From: Trichobilharzia szidati
Taxonomy: Eukaryota; Platyhelminthes; Trematoda; Strigeidida; Schistosomatidae
Direction: 5' to 3'
Assembly (NCBI GenBank): GCA_944472155.2
Contig: OX235273.1
Coordinates: 2,515,204 to 2,579,203, forward strand
Length of the DNA: 64,000 nucleotides
This document shows, in pieces, positions 43,866 to 56,515 of the stretch. Under the pieces are notes generated by a model that ran no database searches, was not told the origin of the DNA, and was given only the letters and a program-made list of their open reading frames with translations. How positions within the stretch are numbered: position 1 is the stretch's first letter; every line of letters begins with the position of its first letter. The position numbers were made by a program, and so were the translations under genes.

Positions 43866-46800
43866 CATGAATGCATAATGAGATTTGACTCATCCACATG
43901 TTCTGTGTATACAACGGCTTCTCCACCAATAATCAGATTTCGTTCTTCCTCAGTGGCTTTGATAGTTTCCAAAAACAGGAAGAATTACTTGATGAGCATA
44001 ATACTAAACATTGCACAATTTAATGTTACATTATCAGTGATGAGTAATCGCAACACTGCTAGTAGATAATGCAAATGTACTTGTAACAACTGCAGTAGGC
44101 AGAGGAAAGTGACAATTGTACACACGTTGGCAGCTATTAGTGTATTGATAGAGAATCTTAACGAATTAATGATAATGATGCATATCATATGAGGATGTAA
44201 GCACTCACGTGATTAAAGTAATGGTTTCGTAAGCGCGGTCTTATCTAGTATAATTGCAAATATATTTACTTTAAAGGTGTTGACTTGTTTTCACTATTAA
44301 AATGCATTATCAGTTGCGAAATGGGCCACGAAGAGGGTTGATGTTTACTCTCTCAAGATTTCAATCTTCGTATCTCCAGACTAAGACTAAGCGGAGCTAA
44401 TTCAGAAGCTAGGTGGAACCAATTCAGAAGCTCTGAAAACTGACCGAGTGCCCTCAGAGGAGAAGCTCACTCCACCATTTTAGAAAGTTAAGAAGGGAGT
44501 CACGGTGTAAATAATCAACCATAATCCTAATACCTGAAAAATATGTAGAATGGAATGTACATTGATCGAACATGCACTAATGAGATGTTCAAGTAGCATC
44601 AGTCCTCAGAAATGAGTTGAGTTTCCTTAAGTAAGATGGAGAACATCATGTGGGTAGTAAACATAAGTCTTTGAAGAATGGAAGAGGCGTGAAAAGTGGT
44701 TGCAGGGAGTATTGGTGCAGCGGTGGAGTACCTCTGATGCTTTTTATTCAGCTGAAAATCAAAGAGTGGTTACTAGTAGCAATGAACGGTTTCGCTTTCC
44801 TTATGGATACAAAATATGAGTAAACATCAGACTGAGAAAAGTTAGATGCAGTCTGCTCTCATAGGGGATTATGACAGTGTTAAGTAGTCAGAAGTGTGCA
44901 TTTTCGTTTATTTTATTCCTTTGCATTCTCAGTAGAACCAGGGCTTCATGATGGATTCCGGAAGTCAAATTGGTAACGGTGTTTATCCTCTTAAGGGATG
45001 GGGTTGCTACTCCTTATACCCAGCCATCTCGCTTGACTGAACTTACTACCGGTGAAGCGAGGTTAAGGAGTCAGTCGGTCAAGAAGTGAACGCCCAAACA
45101 CGCATACAGCTGGCCAAGCAATACTTAAATGGAGTGTGAAGCTACAGCAACCATTCAAAATGAGAACGCGTTTCATCTCTCTGAGTTGTAATAATTAACA
45201 TTTATCTCTTGTACATACCGCCAAACGCCGTTGGATCACATTCGTAGTAGTCCGCCCAGTTTCCAGGACTGTTTATACCAGTGAATAACCAGCAAGACGA
45301 CATTATAACTCGATAACCAGATGATGTTATATCTTTGAGAATATCTATCCAAGCTCCTCCCTTCCATACTTGAATCACAGTGGTTTTAGAAGGCTAAATC
45401 ACAAAATTGAGTACAGTGATTAGTTGACGCATAAATTGTGACGTGAATATTTGATACAAGGCATTAAACCGGCCTGAACAACGGATTTTGGTGCTCCGTT
45501 CCAAATTTATACAAAAGAGAGAAGAGATAAAAACCTCTTCCCTGCTTAAGAACTGATGTGATGGCACTATTATTTGGTTGGGAAACTCAGCGTTACAGAC
45601 CCAACACAAGCTTAGTGACACTTCGTTGATCTCTGTATGGGGGTCTATTTGTCTTCGCTTTTTCCCTGCCTATGAGTCTCATTTTGTCTGATGTTAATAT
45701 AACGATGGTTTGTAAGTTTCTACTATTTCCATCCTGGTAATTTGAGAGTTTATTTATCACTGTGATATGAGAAAGTTGAAATGAAAAGTCCGAAATCGGA
45801 GAAAATACTCCTCTTCAAACTTATTAATAAAGGTAATCAAATAGGCATTCAACCGAAGGCCTGCTTAAAACTTGGGCTACCAGAAACTTCCATCTACTGC
45901 ATATATTAACTGTCGTTTGGTTTGTTTTAATCGGTGAAGATGTGACCTCTATCGGTATTACTTTCTCTGGCGTGTATTTAAAATGTTTACAAGCTTCTGA
46001 TTTACAAGTTCCTACTAAACTCGAGGAATGACGTGATTTCTGGTGGCAGTGTGTGCGTCGGTAGCATAGCGGTAAGAACACTCGCCGACCGTTTACTTGG
46101 TCTGCGGTTCGATCCTCAGCCGACGCACACCGATATCACATGTTGAAAATTCAATGCTTGTACCAAACAGTGTGGAATCAAGCTATTATCAAAAGTTCCA
46201 AATTAAAATAGTATGAAATGACTATTCCTAAATTAAGTCCTTGAGTTTCAAAATGTACTTCTGAACATCCTACAATTGGCTTACAGCCAGATATCGTGGA
46301 TTTTTGAAGGAGACAAGGCAGCTTTATCAAAACGTAACGGTTCGTGCTTCAGCTCAGAGACCATTGTGTCACAGGATACACCATCAGTTAATATTTTACT
46401 TGAAGATACTGTAGGAAGGGAAAATATCATGAAATAACCTCCTCTGAAGATTCTGTACATTTTGTAAATGCTGTCCAGAATAGAGATTCTATTGTCATTA
46501 AGCAAGTGAAGAGCATCGTTTCCACTCAAAATCGCACTCTCACTTGAATATTTTTCTCTGAATATTCTTACGATTACTCTTCACCTACAGGGAAGTCTCA
46601 GAAGCTTGAAATGCAATGGAGCTCAAATGAACGATTGTTACCTAAGAATTGGAAGATCGATGAACCTGTGCTACACCTCTGACCAAATGTTTGATCGCGA
46701 TCATCGCGGATCAAGAGACCAGTGATGGTTGATCGTCAGTTGTGTCAGCAGTTACCTTAAAGTGGGAGACTTAATGTGAAACAAATGATAAGATACTACG

Positions 46801-49800
46801 TAGAGATGAGTGACATAAACACACCAACATGAAGCAGTCAGCTGAAATTTATGAAACACTACACAACTGAAGGTATTCGCATAATAAGGTACGCAAACCA
46901 TGTGGAGAACATTGTTTAGGGACTAGTTACTCACCAGGAGTGTTAAACTGTACGTGAAAAATCATGTCGAGATATTACTGGAAAGGAGAAGGGATTCACT
47001 TACACGGCACCCATCGATGTACACTCCGTCCCAGAAAACTGGTGTAATAGAATGTCCCTCTGGTTGAACTGATTGAACGACTTCAATGAGTTTATCAAAG
47101 TAATATGATTCAAGCTTTGCAAAATCACCGCCGAAATTGTTTTCCTCCATAAACTTCAAAACATCAGGATTCGAGTTCCTATTTTGTGGAAAAACAGTTT
47201 CAAAGATTTTATCGTGTGTGAAAATACTTCGTTCTAGATTGCTTATTTGGCCCTATTGTTGCATATTGTTTCTTATGTCATATAACAACACCGGAGATTT
47301 CAGTTACAAATTATAACAGTGACTCGTTCACTGGTCTTTTCTGTGTGATTTTCCTCTCCTGTAAGCTATCAGACGTGAGCAATAGCAGTTAACTTGAAGG
47401 ATATCATAAAAGATTCGAGTTATGAAATGATTGTACGACAATTCTCACTAACTTTTGATGGAGTGAAGACCAACAAAGTACTTTGGATATGCTTGTTGTT
47501 GTTGACAGGATGCAGCATAAATGAACATCAGAAAATCAGAATTGTGAGTTATAGAGCCAGGTTACAGACAATGTGGAAAAACACTTACAAAGAAAACCGT
47601 GCACCACTAAGTGTGGACTGAAGCATGAACAACCAGTCACTTGCAAGTAATGACGCCACCAGGCGTATGCAGAATATGAGTCAGCCACGGTTTCACAGCA
47701 CTTCAACTAGTAGGCCTTCGTCGAATTGCAGATATTCAAACATTGCCTTCATTCAACTAAAATTGTATGTTCATTGTCTTTGCTTCAGAGATTTTTCATG
47801 AATTATTTAGAAGAGTTCTTTTCTATGAGAAACATTGAAAATGTGGTCTACACATGATTTGTGATATTTGGATCGCTGATACTACTGATCATATTTTCAT
47901 CTCTAGGATTCGACTTTTCAAGAAGCATTGGACTGTTAGTGTGTTTGGAATGTGGCAGAGTGCGCCCGAGCATTACAGTCCATTTTAATACAATCAACGT
48001 GTAAGATTTTGCAGAAACATATAATTTCAATCAATATCTGACACCTCATACACAGTGGACCAAATAAGAGATTGGGATGTGTTTTAAATACACAATGAGC
48101 AGCAGTAATAGTTTTCAGTCATAATCCAGCTCCGAGGAGTGACATCAGGAGTTTTCCATTTCACTCATTCATTATATATGGATAAACCATTGAAATTCCA
48201 AGACATGGCTGCTGCCTATGCAGATTCTCAGACTATCGACTCAGTCAACCAATGGACAACAAACACACAGGAAAGTCATGAATGTATTAAAGATTTCTTC
48301 GAAGCTTATCGATGAACTCATGTTACAATTGACATTCATTTAAGAACAGATAAGCATAAATCTTACCAGCAAGAAGGCCATACGTCGTTCCCACCTAAAT
48401 GGACAAGCGTTTCCGGAAATACTGACGTGACTTCCTTGAAAAACGCTTTCAGAAATTCAAATGTGGTTTCATTTGCAGGATTGAATGAACCTGTTTCCCC
48501 AGTCGGCTCACCGTCCTTATAACATTCTGTCCGTATTCCTGGATAACCTTTTTCCCATGACTTTGTGTGACCTGAAATCAGCAACAAAGGGATAGAATCG
48601 ATTTTACTTCACAAGTGAACATTTGGTTCAAACGAAATTATATGTTTTTACGGAGGCCTGAAGATCAGCCAGACAGTAATACTAAACTGTTATGTTCGAA
48701 AAATGAATATGCTGAAAGTCATATGGAGACGAAATTCACACAGTGAACACTGAACCTACTTGTTCAAATTAATGAAGTATTTACCAATTCAAAATGAGTC
48801 ACCAAAAGACCAAGAGACCACGAATAACACGGAACACCTAATGTGAGGCTAACATTTGACCATAAGACGCATCCACTAAAACCGCATCACTGCTTTTTGT
48901 AGCAAAATAAAAGGACTTCAGAGCAGTACACAAGGTCCGTCCAGAGTCCTCCAATATAGCGAGTTAAAGGCATCCGGGCATAGATGACACTATGTATTCA
49001 AAATGAATATGTCCAACCCTTGTATCTGTATGGCCATCATAGATGTTCAGTCCTCTTAGTACTAATAATCCTAACTTCCTGTTAATCTCTGTTAGTTTTA
49101 CCCTATTTTCTCCCCTACTTGCTCTACTATATATTTTATTCAATGTTCCTGTTTAGTTTGCTATTATTATTACATCTTCATCTTGCTAATTTGAACCTTG
49201 ATCGGAAAGAGTTCTGGAGCTTGCTCATCGAATAACTATAAATGCACGTGTGTACAACCTATTTGATGAGTTCATCAAAAAGAAAATTATCTTTGCTGCA
49301 ACCGCCTTTTCAAAGGCGTCATATGATCTAATGTATATATTCAGTGAACTGCAATTTTCCAATTGAAACATGCACAGTGTTAATTCACCAACAAATACAA
49401 CGCAGAATGTGAAGCTCCTCAATCACTTACCAGGAGTATCGAATTCCACGATCACACGTATCCCACGCTGACGTGCAAACTGCAACAACCGTCGAACATC
49501 CCCATTTACATAAACTAACTTTTGTGGATCATATGCACCCTGTGATGTGACAGGTAGGCACAGACAAAAATGATGAGCGAAAGTGTGAAAAACAAAATAC
49601 CTTTCTAGAGAGTTCAGGATATGTGAATGAGTCATAGGGGAATGCAGTGTTATCTGTCATATGCCAGTGAAGTACATTCATTTTAACAACGGCCATAACA
49701 TCCTGAATGATTGTGAAGTAGAAGTAAGAGAATAATGGGTTGGATTGACTTACAATGAATTTCTCCATCTCATCAACACTGATGTAGTGGTTGGCAGTGT

Positions 49801-50438
49801 CCAGCAGAAATCCTCTGTGACCATATTGTGGTGAATCCTCAATAGTTTGTTCGCGTAATACAAGCTAAATGAATTAATTATTGAGATGCAGAGAAACATA
49901 ATGGGTTATTATTATTATCGCAATTGACTCACAGCTCCCCATTCACTTCTGCGCACCAGTTGTATGATAGTATGCAAGGCGTGCAATACTCCCCATACTT
50001 CATTAGATTCAATATCAATCCTCCCATCCAGTATGCTGATTTTGTCTTCAGTGGTTATTTAGTTAATTATGTATGCATATTATGAAGAGGAGAATTAAAC
50101 CTACGTGATTCATCCATGTGTTCACTGGGCCAAAGTTGATTCTGTGATTCATCACAGCCACTTGTGATGACAACACTTAGTTTCTTGATGCTGCAAGATA
50201 CTGTCCCATCGTCATTTGACTGTGTTGAACGATATATTTGCAGAACACGTTTGTCGAATACTTTCAATGCTTCGGTGAGTATGTAACATGATGGATAATC
50301 GTGTTCAATTGAAAGTAGGTTGGCCACACTACACAACGATTCACCCATCTCTTGCTTCAGTGGTCTTGGCACTAAACAATTGACTGCGTAATAGGAAATT
50401 ATGAGAAATATGGAGCTAATCAAATAGGTCATTGTCAT
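43866..50438 (-). CDS. GH20 beta-hexosaminidase-like gene (nine exons, C-terminus not found)
   Basis: GH20 enzymes remove terminal N-acetylhexosamines in lysosomes or secretions. Exons I can join with GT-AG sites and matching phases are 50105-50438, 49933-50045, 49754-49864, 49601-49702, 49431-49539, 48367-48571, 47004-47178, 45219-45393 and 43866-43956 (1,415 nt, about 471 codons). The first exon encodes a signal peptide ([17 protein letters not shown]) and the N-terminal GH20b domain. The barrel shows [43 protein letters not shown] and GGEA. The usual catalytic pair in HLGGDE reads GGND here, and the Trp of WGE reads Tyr. Introns 1-4 are 59, 68, 51 and 61 bp; introns 5-8 are 859, 1188, 1610 and 1262 bp. 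The last 60 or so residues (usually RAxAxAERLW onward) are missing from the window or too diverged. A TATA-like TATATAAAC lies about 35 nt upstream of the ATG. Open frame, splice sites and conserved core argue against a pseudogene. Confidence 0.85.
44985..45085 (-). repeat. SINE-like fragment, family S2 (intron 8 of the GH20 gene)
   Basis: The reverse complement contains a segment like the 3' part of 56340-56515 (GCGAGATGGCTGGGTA..GTAGCAACCCC). There is no tRNA head. It is weakly supported. Confidence 0.45.
46055..46200 (+). repeat. tRNA-derived SINE, family S1, copy b (intron 7 of the GH20 gene)
   Basis: The 72-nt head (46055-46126) keeps a perfect 7-bp acceptor stem, a perfect A box (TAGCATAGCGG) and an intact B box (GGTTCGATCC), so its internal Pol III promoter may work. 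The tail is shared with copy a. It lies antisense to the gene. Confidence 0.8.
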
Positions 50439-52829
50439 GATTTTGAGTTTCTGTGAGCTTAGTGTGAAGATTGTTTATATAACATAAATTTATATCCTTT
50501 GTCCTCTTACGTGTTTTTGTGTTTCTGCTCGTGAGTGTGTCTGCATGCGATCTTGTTGCATGTTTTGTAAAGAGATTTTGTCGTTCATGGAGGTGATTTG
50601 AGTGAACCAATCAAAATATCTGCAATCCGAAGTAGTCTCAAATACTGGAGTCTCAGGTGAGTGTCTATTCATTAAATTTTAACAATCTCATTGAGTGATT
50701 TCACACTGGCATATCTCATTTAATTTCTTTTCAAGTATTGAATAACCAAAACTGAACAGAAAATGAAAACGGGAGAAAGCGTATGAAGTATGAATCACAG
50801 TTAGAAACATAAATCCCCCTATGATTACATCTCGAGAACTGTACTCCATATATTATCAGTCACTAATATTGTATCCTAGTGTAGCATGTCATCACTAATA
50901 ATAAACTCATGACTCCAGAACCGCTAGACTGCGCAAATGTGATTTCTATCTTTACGGATTACAAGCACCATCCCTTTGGTAACTTATTACAAGACTTGTA
51001 AACATATTCAAAAATCACAAACAATAATTAGAATATTCTCTCCACGTCTACAGGTGTAACGATGCTACAATATATAGACATTACTTACAAACAAAAGACT
51101 CATGCATGTGTCTAGAGTAGTTAACAGGTTTATGTGATCGAACTTGTTGATAAATGACGGGATGACTTCACATGTACTTTAGAAACTGTCTGCATGTTAT
51201 GCTGATTCAGAAGCATTAAGTTTCCATATCAGAAAATCCGATTTTACCTCTAGTAACCATGTGGGACATGTAGCAAGAAGCAATATGTGTACATGCATTA
51301 AATGGGCACTGCGGCTCATTCACTGTCCGGATATGTCCAGTTTCAGCTTATATGCAGCTCAACTGCAATATTGCTAAGGCATTCGCCAAGGAATCGCCAT
51401 GTATACTCATACTGAATAAGTGATGCAGCTGGATAAAACTCAGTGACATCGACAAGTAAATCTCTAGCATAATAAATGTTTTACTGTGTCCAAATCATTA
51501 GAGGTATACAAATGATAATTAATTGTGGATGATTACAGTTAATGGTAGAAACAACTCTGTATCCTTCTCTAAGGTTTAGGCAGTTTTGGATGTGATACAA
51601 ACTAAATTCTCCAAATTCGAAGGACCACATAACAGTCCTTTTACCTAGATGCCAAGTTTCACACTAGCTGTTGATGAATTCTGACCATATGTCAGCTCCA
51701 TGACATGCTGTTCAATTTATTTTATCAACTAGATGAATCACCAATTACATTCTTTAGACGTGTGAGGTCCTTTGTTTGAACGGTAGCCCTCTTTAGATAT
51801 TATCTGAGATAATCACAGAGAAGCACCGGTTTTAGCCTCTCTGCTCATTTTACTTCATATGGGGTTATGATTCCTGAATTACTTGAATATGAATTGACAG
51901 TGCTGTCGTAAGCCGAGCACTTTATTATAGCTTTATAAAGAAGACGAGATGGGTTATTCATCGACTTTTCGTTCTTAGTTTTTTTGGGGTCTGTGAGTAT
52001 CTGATAAAGTAAACACTTTATCTGGTGGCAATAATATGTTGTTCGGCTGCTAATGTACCTTCACTGTATCTTAGGTTGAACCAAGGTTTCAAGTGAAATC
52101 TGAGTAATATAGCACGAACCAGACTCTTTTTCCTGAATATCCTTAGTGTTACTTATCTGTGCTCACCAACGCCCTCCGGTTCATCCACAACACGTTTGCT
52201 AGTAGATAAGAATCAGCTGGAGACAAGCTGTAAACTCAGGCGGAAAACATCTGCATTCATTTCCGTAAGAATTCCAGAGTTAGCAGCTATATAGTCCTTG
52301 AATTACTCTACTGTGTTCAAGATTACAGATAATTAGGCGTCTTTAGGCGTTAGGGTTATCATCGGTGGCAGTAGGAAGCTTTGTCTTACTCCCAACTCCA
52401 CTTCAAGAGCTTCTACAAGCTTTCAGCATTGAATCTCTTGAGGTTTAGCCTTGCCATATGCCTTTTGCAAAGAATTAAGCAACCCTTCGTTGGTTGTTCG
52501 ACAGACAGGCCACCATTTCAGTGGGTGGGTGTCGTTCCTCCCTTTCCATATGGTCTGTAATAGTAACGTGAGGCAAACTTCTGAGACCTCTTGATTCTTT
52601 TTCAGCCTTGCAAGAGGAACTTAGGCCTTCAGTAGCCTTACAGCATTCAAGACCTCTGCTTTAGTTTGAGGATCATTATTCACTAGCATTACTTTGTCCG
52701 TTGGTGGTGGTTAGTACAGGAATACTTTTAAGTGGTTCAAACGTCGTTTCCTCTGTCTTTATTCCTCCTTGCTAATTAGAATCTCTTCACTATCTTCTAC
52801 TGGTTTTGACCGTGTGGGTCTCATCCGGA
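50439..52829. other. Upstream of the GH20 gene, unassigned
   Basis: No further exon, repeat or RNA gene is supported in these 2.4 kb. Confidence 0.5.
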
Positions 52830-53030
52830 CAGTGACACAGTTATCTGGTGTAATCCGTGGTCTTATACATGTAACTGTGCATCGGTCGTTCAGGAGTACA
52901 ATTACCGCAAACCAACCATGTGGTCAGGAGTTCAATTTCCGGTCGATGAACCTTGCTAGGACGATAGTGAGGCCGGTAAAGAGGGAAGATTGGCCATGAG
53001 GATAGCAACCCTTATAAGACAATATAAACT
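52830..53030 (+). repeat. SINE-like copy, family S2 (diverged)
   Basis: It shares with 56340-56515 the order CATGTGGT, GTCGATG, GGTAAAGAG, GGCCATGAGGATAGCAACCC. The tRNA head is badly eroded. Confidence 0.5.
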
Positions 53031-53204
53031 ATTATTTGTCTGCGTTGGGTACAATTCCCTTCTGGTGTTACCCACGATGAAAATGCTGACAACATTATAC
53101 AAATACATCACTTATTTTGAATTAATACCCAATTTGGATATAAATCAAGAATAACATTCGATGTCGTACACACCAAAGTTATATGGAGGAATGACTCCAT
53201 GATT

Positions 53205-53572
53205 AGATATTTTCCCAAGTATTTGCAATCCATCCAACACATGCTTGAGTTTTCGCTAATGCGAAGACAGTATTTCTATATTTCCTAATGTGCTCCATTG
53301 AATGACTAGTTAGCACATTGTCCCCAAAAACTAAAGTCGAAAAAGATAGCGCCCATGTAGTTTCAGCATAAACCAAATTTATGTAATTTAAATAATACTT
53401 ATCCATGCCTGTACAATTGGTGTGTCCTACATAGTTAGGAATACATATGTATTTTATATTGTCATTAACAAATATGCCTATGTGTATTTGTAATTAACGA
53501 TATTTACGATGCCTGTAAACTGGCGTCCCTCGTGGACAAAAATGAGAATATATTACTATTATTCAACAGATT
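53205..53572 (+). repeat. Dispersed repeat R1, copy f (near full length)
   Basis: It runs from the Trp/Gly-coding end (reverse complement of a 67-codon open frame at 53203-53406, minus) to the GATGCCTGTAAACTGGCGTC block and an ATT tail at 53560-53572. Confidence 0.85.
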
Positions 53573-54839
53573 GAACGCATTCCATCATCCGTTCACTCTT
53601 GAAAACTGAGTGTAGAATTTCACTTAAATCTAACGTCTTGAACTAGTTAAAGTGGTGGTAAAGGTGAAATCGAAAATTACTTTACAGTACGCCGATAAAT
53701 TCGAGTGTACTACATGTGTGGAAGAGCACACCGGTACCAACAGATCAGTAAAACGAAATTAGGTACACAGAGAATACGTATCAAACAATCTTGACAATTT
53801 ATTCATTCTCTTAAAGCTCACTTGCTTGCGTGGAAAGTTTCATATATTCTACCATTTGATCACACTGAATGATCAAGATATACTGACTGCACTTTTGAAA
53901 TCGGATGACATGTAATGTCTGTTTATATACGTTAATTCGGTAATTGGTGGGATTCAGAACACTTTTCAATGAGCGAATGCATAGGAAGAACTACTGATTT
54001 TGTGTTGCATATCACAGTCGAGAAAAAAAGTAGTTCTGATATCAGTGCTCACCTCATAAAAGCCCATTCCGATAGAACTTCTACGGTAGAATCACAATGT
54101 CAACTTCCATCTGATCTGAGGACACATTTTGAGCATTTGGATATAAGAGAAGATTTCTGGCTATTGCGTGGTAGAAAAGCACTGTCATTCATGAGTGATT
54201 TATGTACTGAATACTTCTTCCTTAACACATCCAGAGACATGTACAAAAAGCCAAAAAAACTGTAAGAAGTGATGGATGTCAGCTATAACAGTTTATCAAT
54301 GGTAGGAGTGCAAACTGCATAAAGAGTAGACATGATACAATTGCAGATACAGATCGACACAATGACGAAATAACACGGCATTCCTAATGGCATCCTACCA
54401 TTATTTCCCTCTACCTTAATTGCATAGTTCTCACTCTCCTGTGACAAAGGCTACATAAGTCTGTCTCGGCAAAGCATTCACCGCGAATGTTAGGGCATGA
54501 TCAGTAAAATATGCGGAAGATGAAGTACTGAAAGAACATATATACACTGTTGTTAACCGCAACCTGAAAAGGGTATCCTAATGTACACAGGCTACTGTCA
54601 AGTGTTCCTGAATATTATCCGCTCCTCACAGGGTTTCAAAATGTCATGCTGACACATTGTGTACATTGTTTCCAGTGTTGATCAGATCGTATTCAGTGAA
54701 CGGAATTCAGACAGTAAACCAGCATTTCACATTTCAAAGTGACATATTAGCAAAATATCGAAAGGTGCGTATCAGATAGATGAAAATTGTGGTGTTTGAT
54801 TATATGGTGTGAGAAAAGGATCGAAAACTGAACAGTAAG
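53573..54839. other. Unassigned sequence with one 98-codon open frame
   Basis: The frame 53969-54265 (plus, starting MSECIGRTT) has no domain I recognise and no clear splice context. It may be chance. Confidence 0.4.
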
Positions 54840-55450
54840 TCTCTGTTGTGATACAGATAAATACGAGAAACAATTAGCACTATGTTATTACTTTTGATAC
54901 ACCTAAGTCAGTGTCCAGCTGTTAGATTAAAGAAGGGTAGTGTTCAGTTGATACGTATTTCAATTACTGAGTAGACTCTAATACATCAATCAAAGCTAGT
55001 TAGGAAGAATACTATTACCTCCACTATTTTCGCTTTGTCTTTCTCGTAACAGTTGTTTAGAGAGCAAATTGGATAATGATGATTCGTTATAACTTGTTTA
55101 TATTGTTATCCATCTAACGAAATTATTCATCTAACAATGTTTATCAATATTACTACAAAATCTTTTATCATTCAAGTGTAGTGTTAATAATTCTCACAAT
55201 TCAATGAGTTGGAACTTGTCCCTCTCTGCTGATAACAAAATCTCAAAATTTTCGAAAACAATAATAAGTATTCTCTCAAAGAGATTTGTGTAAATAGTTC
55301 AAAGTTTGAATTCATTGAAGAGAAGAACAATTGTTTGAATCTTTGTGTTAAATGCAGCAAAAGAGTGCAAAGGTGACATGTGAAGATGCTAGGTTGTGGT
55401 TAAGAATATAAAGCACACATGAGAAACTCCGATGATCTTTTCACAAAAAC
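54840..55450 (-). repeat. Dispersed repeat R2, copy b
   Basis: This is the reverse complement of 29210-29815 with frequent substitutions and small indels. No ORF is conserved between the two. Confidence 0.75.
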
Positions 55451-56339
55451 CAAAACGTAATCTCCGATACTTTTATTGTTTTTAATTGAATCGGCTGAAA
55501 TTACAAAACGTGCTCCGCATTACATGCGCATTGTACATCCGAGAAATTTTATCTTACAAGTGACAATACCAGTTTCCTATCGAAAGTTGGCGAACTATTA
55601 CGTGATTGCACCCCATGTTAACTCTCATCTCTTGATAATTTCTGAGACCAGTCGACCATTTATTGTTTGTATTAGTCCTGTCCAAATGTAGGTTGCATTT
55701 CATCCGAAGACTCGGAACGTTAGATGCGATTCTGCTGATAGGCCATACCCTATTAACCGCACTACATATTTTACAGTATGTACTTCAGTGCAGTGGCTTC
55801 TGTCAAATTAAGTTTTCGAAAAGCGACGTGTAGAGTGGGTCTCCTTCTCTGCTTCTAGGTTTTCAACAGGAATTCTGACAAACGTTCCGATGAAATCGTT
55901 TCCTGCAATTTTGACATGCCATTATTTATAAATGGTTGTGCTGAAATACAAAGGTAACACGCGGTCAGAAGTGAGCCTAATCTCGAATCGATTACGCTCA
56001 GTGCTTCCGGCTTATTAACGCTGAAATATTTCAGAGACTGTCTGAAAGAAGCCATCTCAACTCTTAGTAGCGTGCACAGGACTATTCGAATTTACACTCA
56101 CTTCTAATAGCAAATGTCTGATATTCAGGTGATGAATTTGTCTCGTGGTGGAGTGAACTGCTGATACGAGTGACAACTGCCGGTTCATTTAGAATCCTAA
56201 AATAAACTTGTCGGATGTCTGAGAAGCTGAATGGTTCGTAAATTCCAATTTTTCTGAACAAAATTAAAAGATGGGAGAGTGACTGCCTACCCTTTTCAGA
56301 ATCTACTGAACTAATTATTTGACACTCATCACGTGAGTA
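55451..56339. other. Unassigned sequence
   Basis: Short open frames only. No family resemblance. Confidence 0.45.
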
Positions 56340-56515
56340 GCGTCGGTGTCACAGTGGTAGAATGCTCGTCGACCACGCATGTGGTTCGGCGTCGATCCCT
56401 GGTCGACGCGCTGCCTTACTTCGCTAAGCGAGCAATAACGCTGGTAAAGAGCATAGGTTGGGCATGAGGCTAGCAACCCAATCCCGTAAAGGCAGACACT
56501 ACTATAACCGAAACT
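56340..56515 (+). repeat. tRNA-derived SINE, family S2, copy with intact head
   Basis: The 70-nt head (56340-56409) resembles tRNA-Gly (CAGTGGTAGAAT-CTCG). It has a 7-bp acceptor stem (GCGTCGG / TCGACGC) and a B box with one or two changes (GCGTCGATCC). The tail GGTTGGGCATGAGGCTAGCA differs from family S1. Confidence 0.7.

Noticed and set aside
46281..46529. An extra GH20 exon from an 82-codon open frame
   Set aside because: Exons 7 and 8 join in phase without it, and it has no GH20 resemblance.
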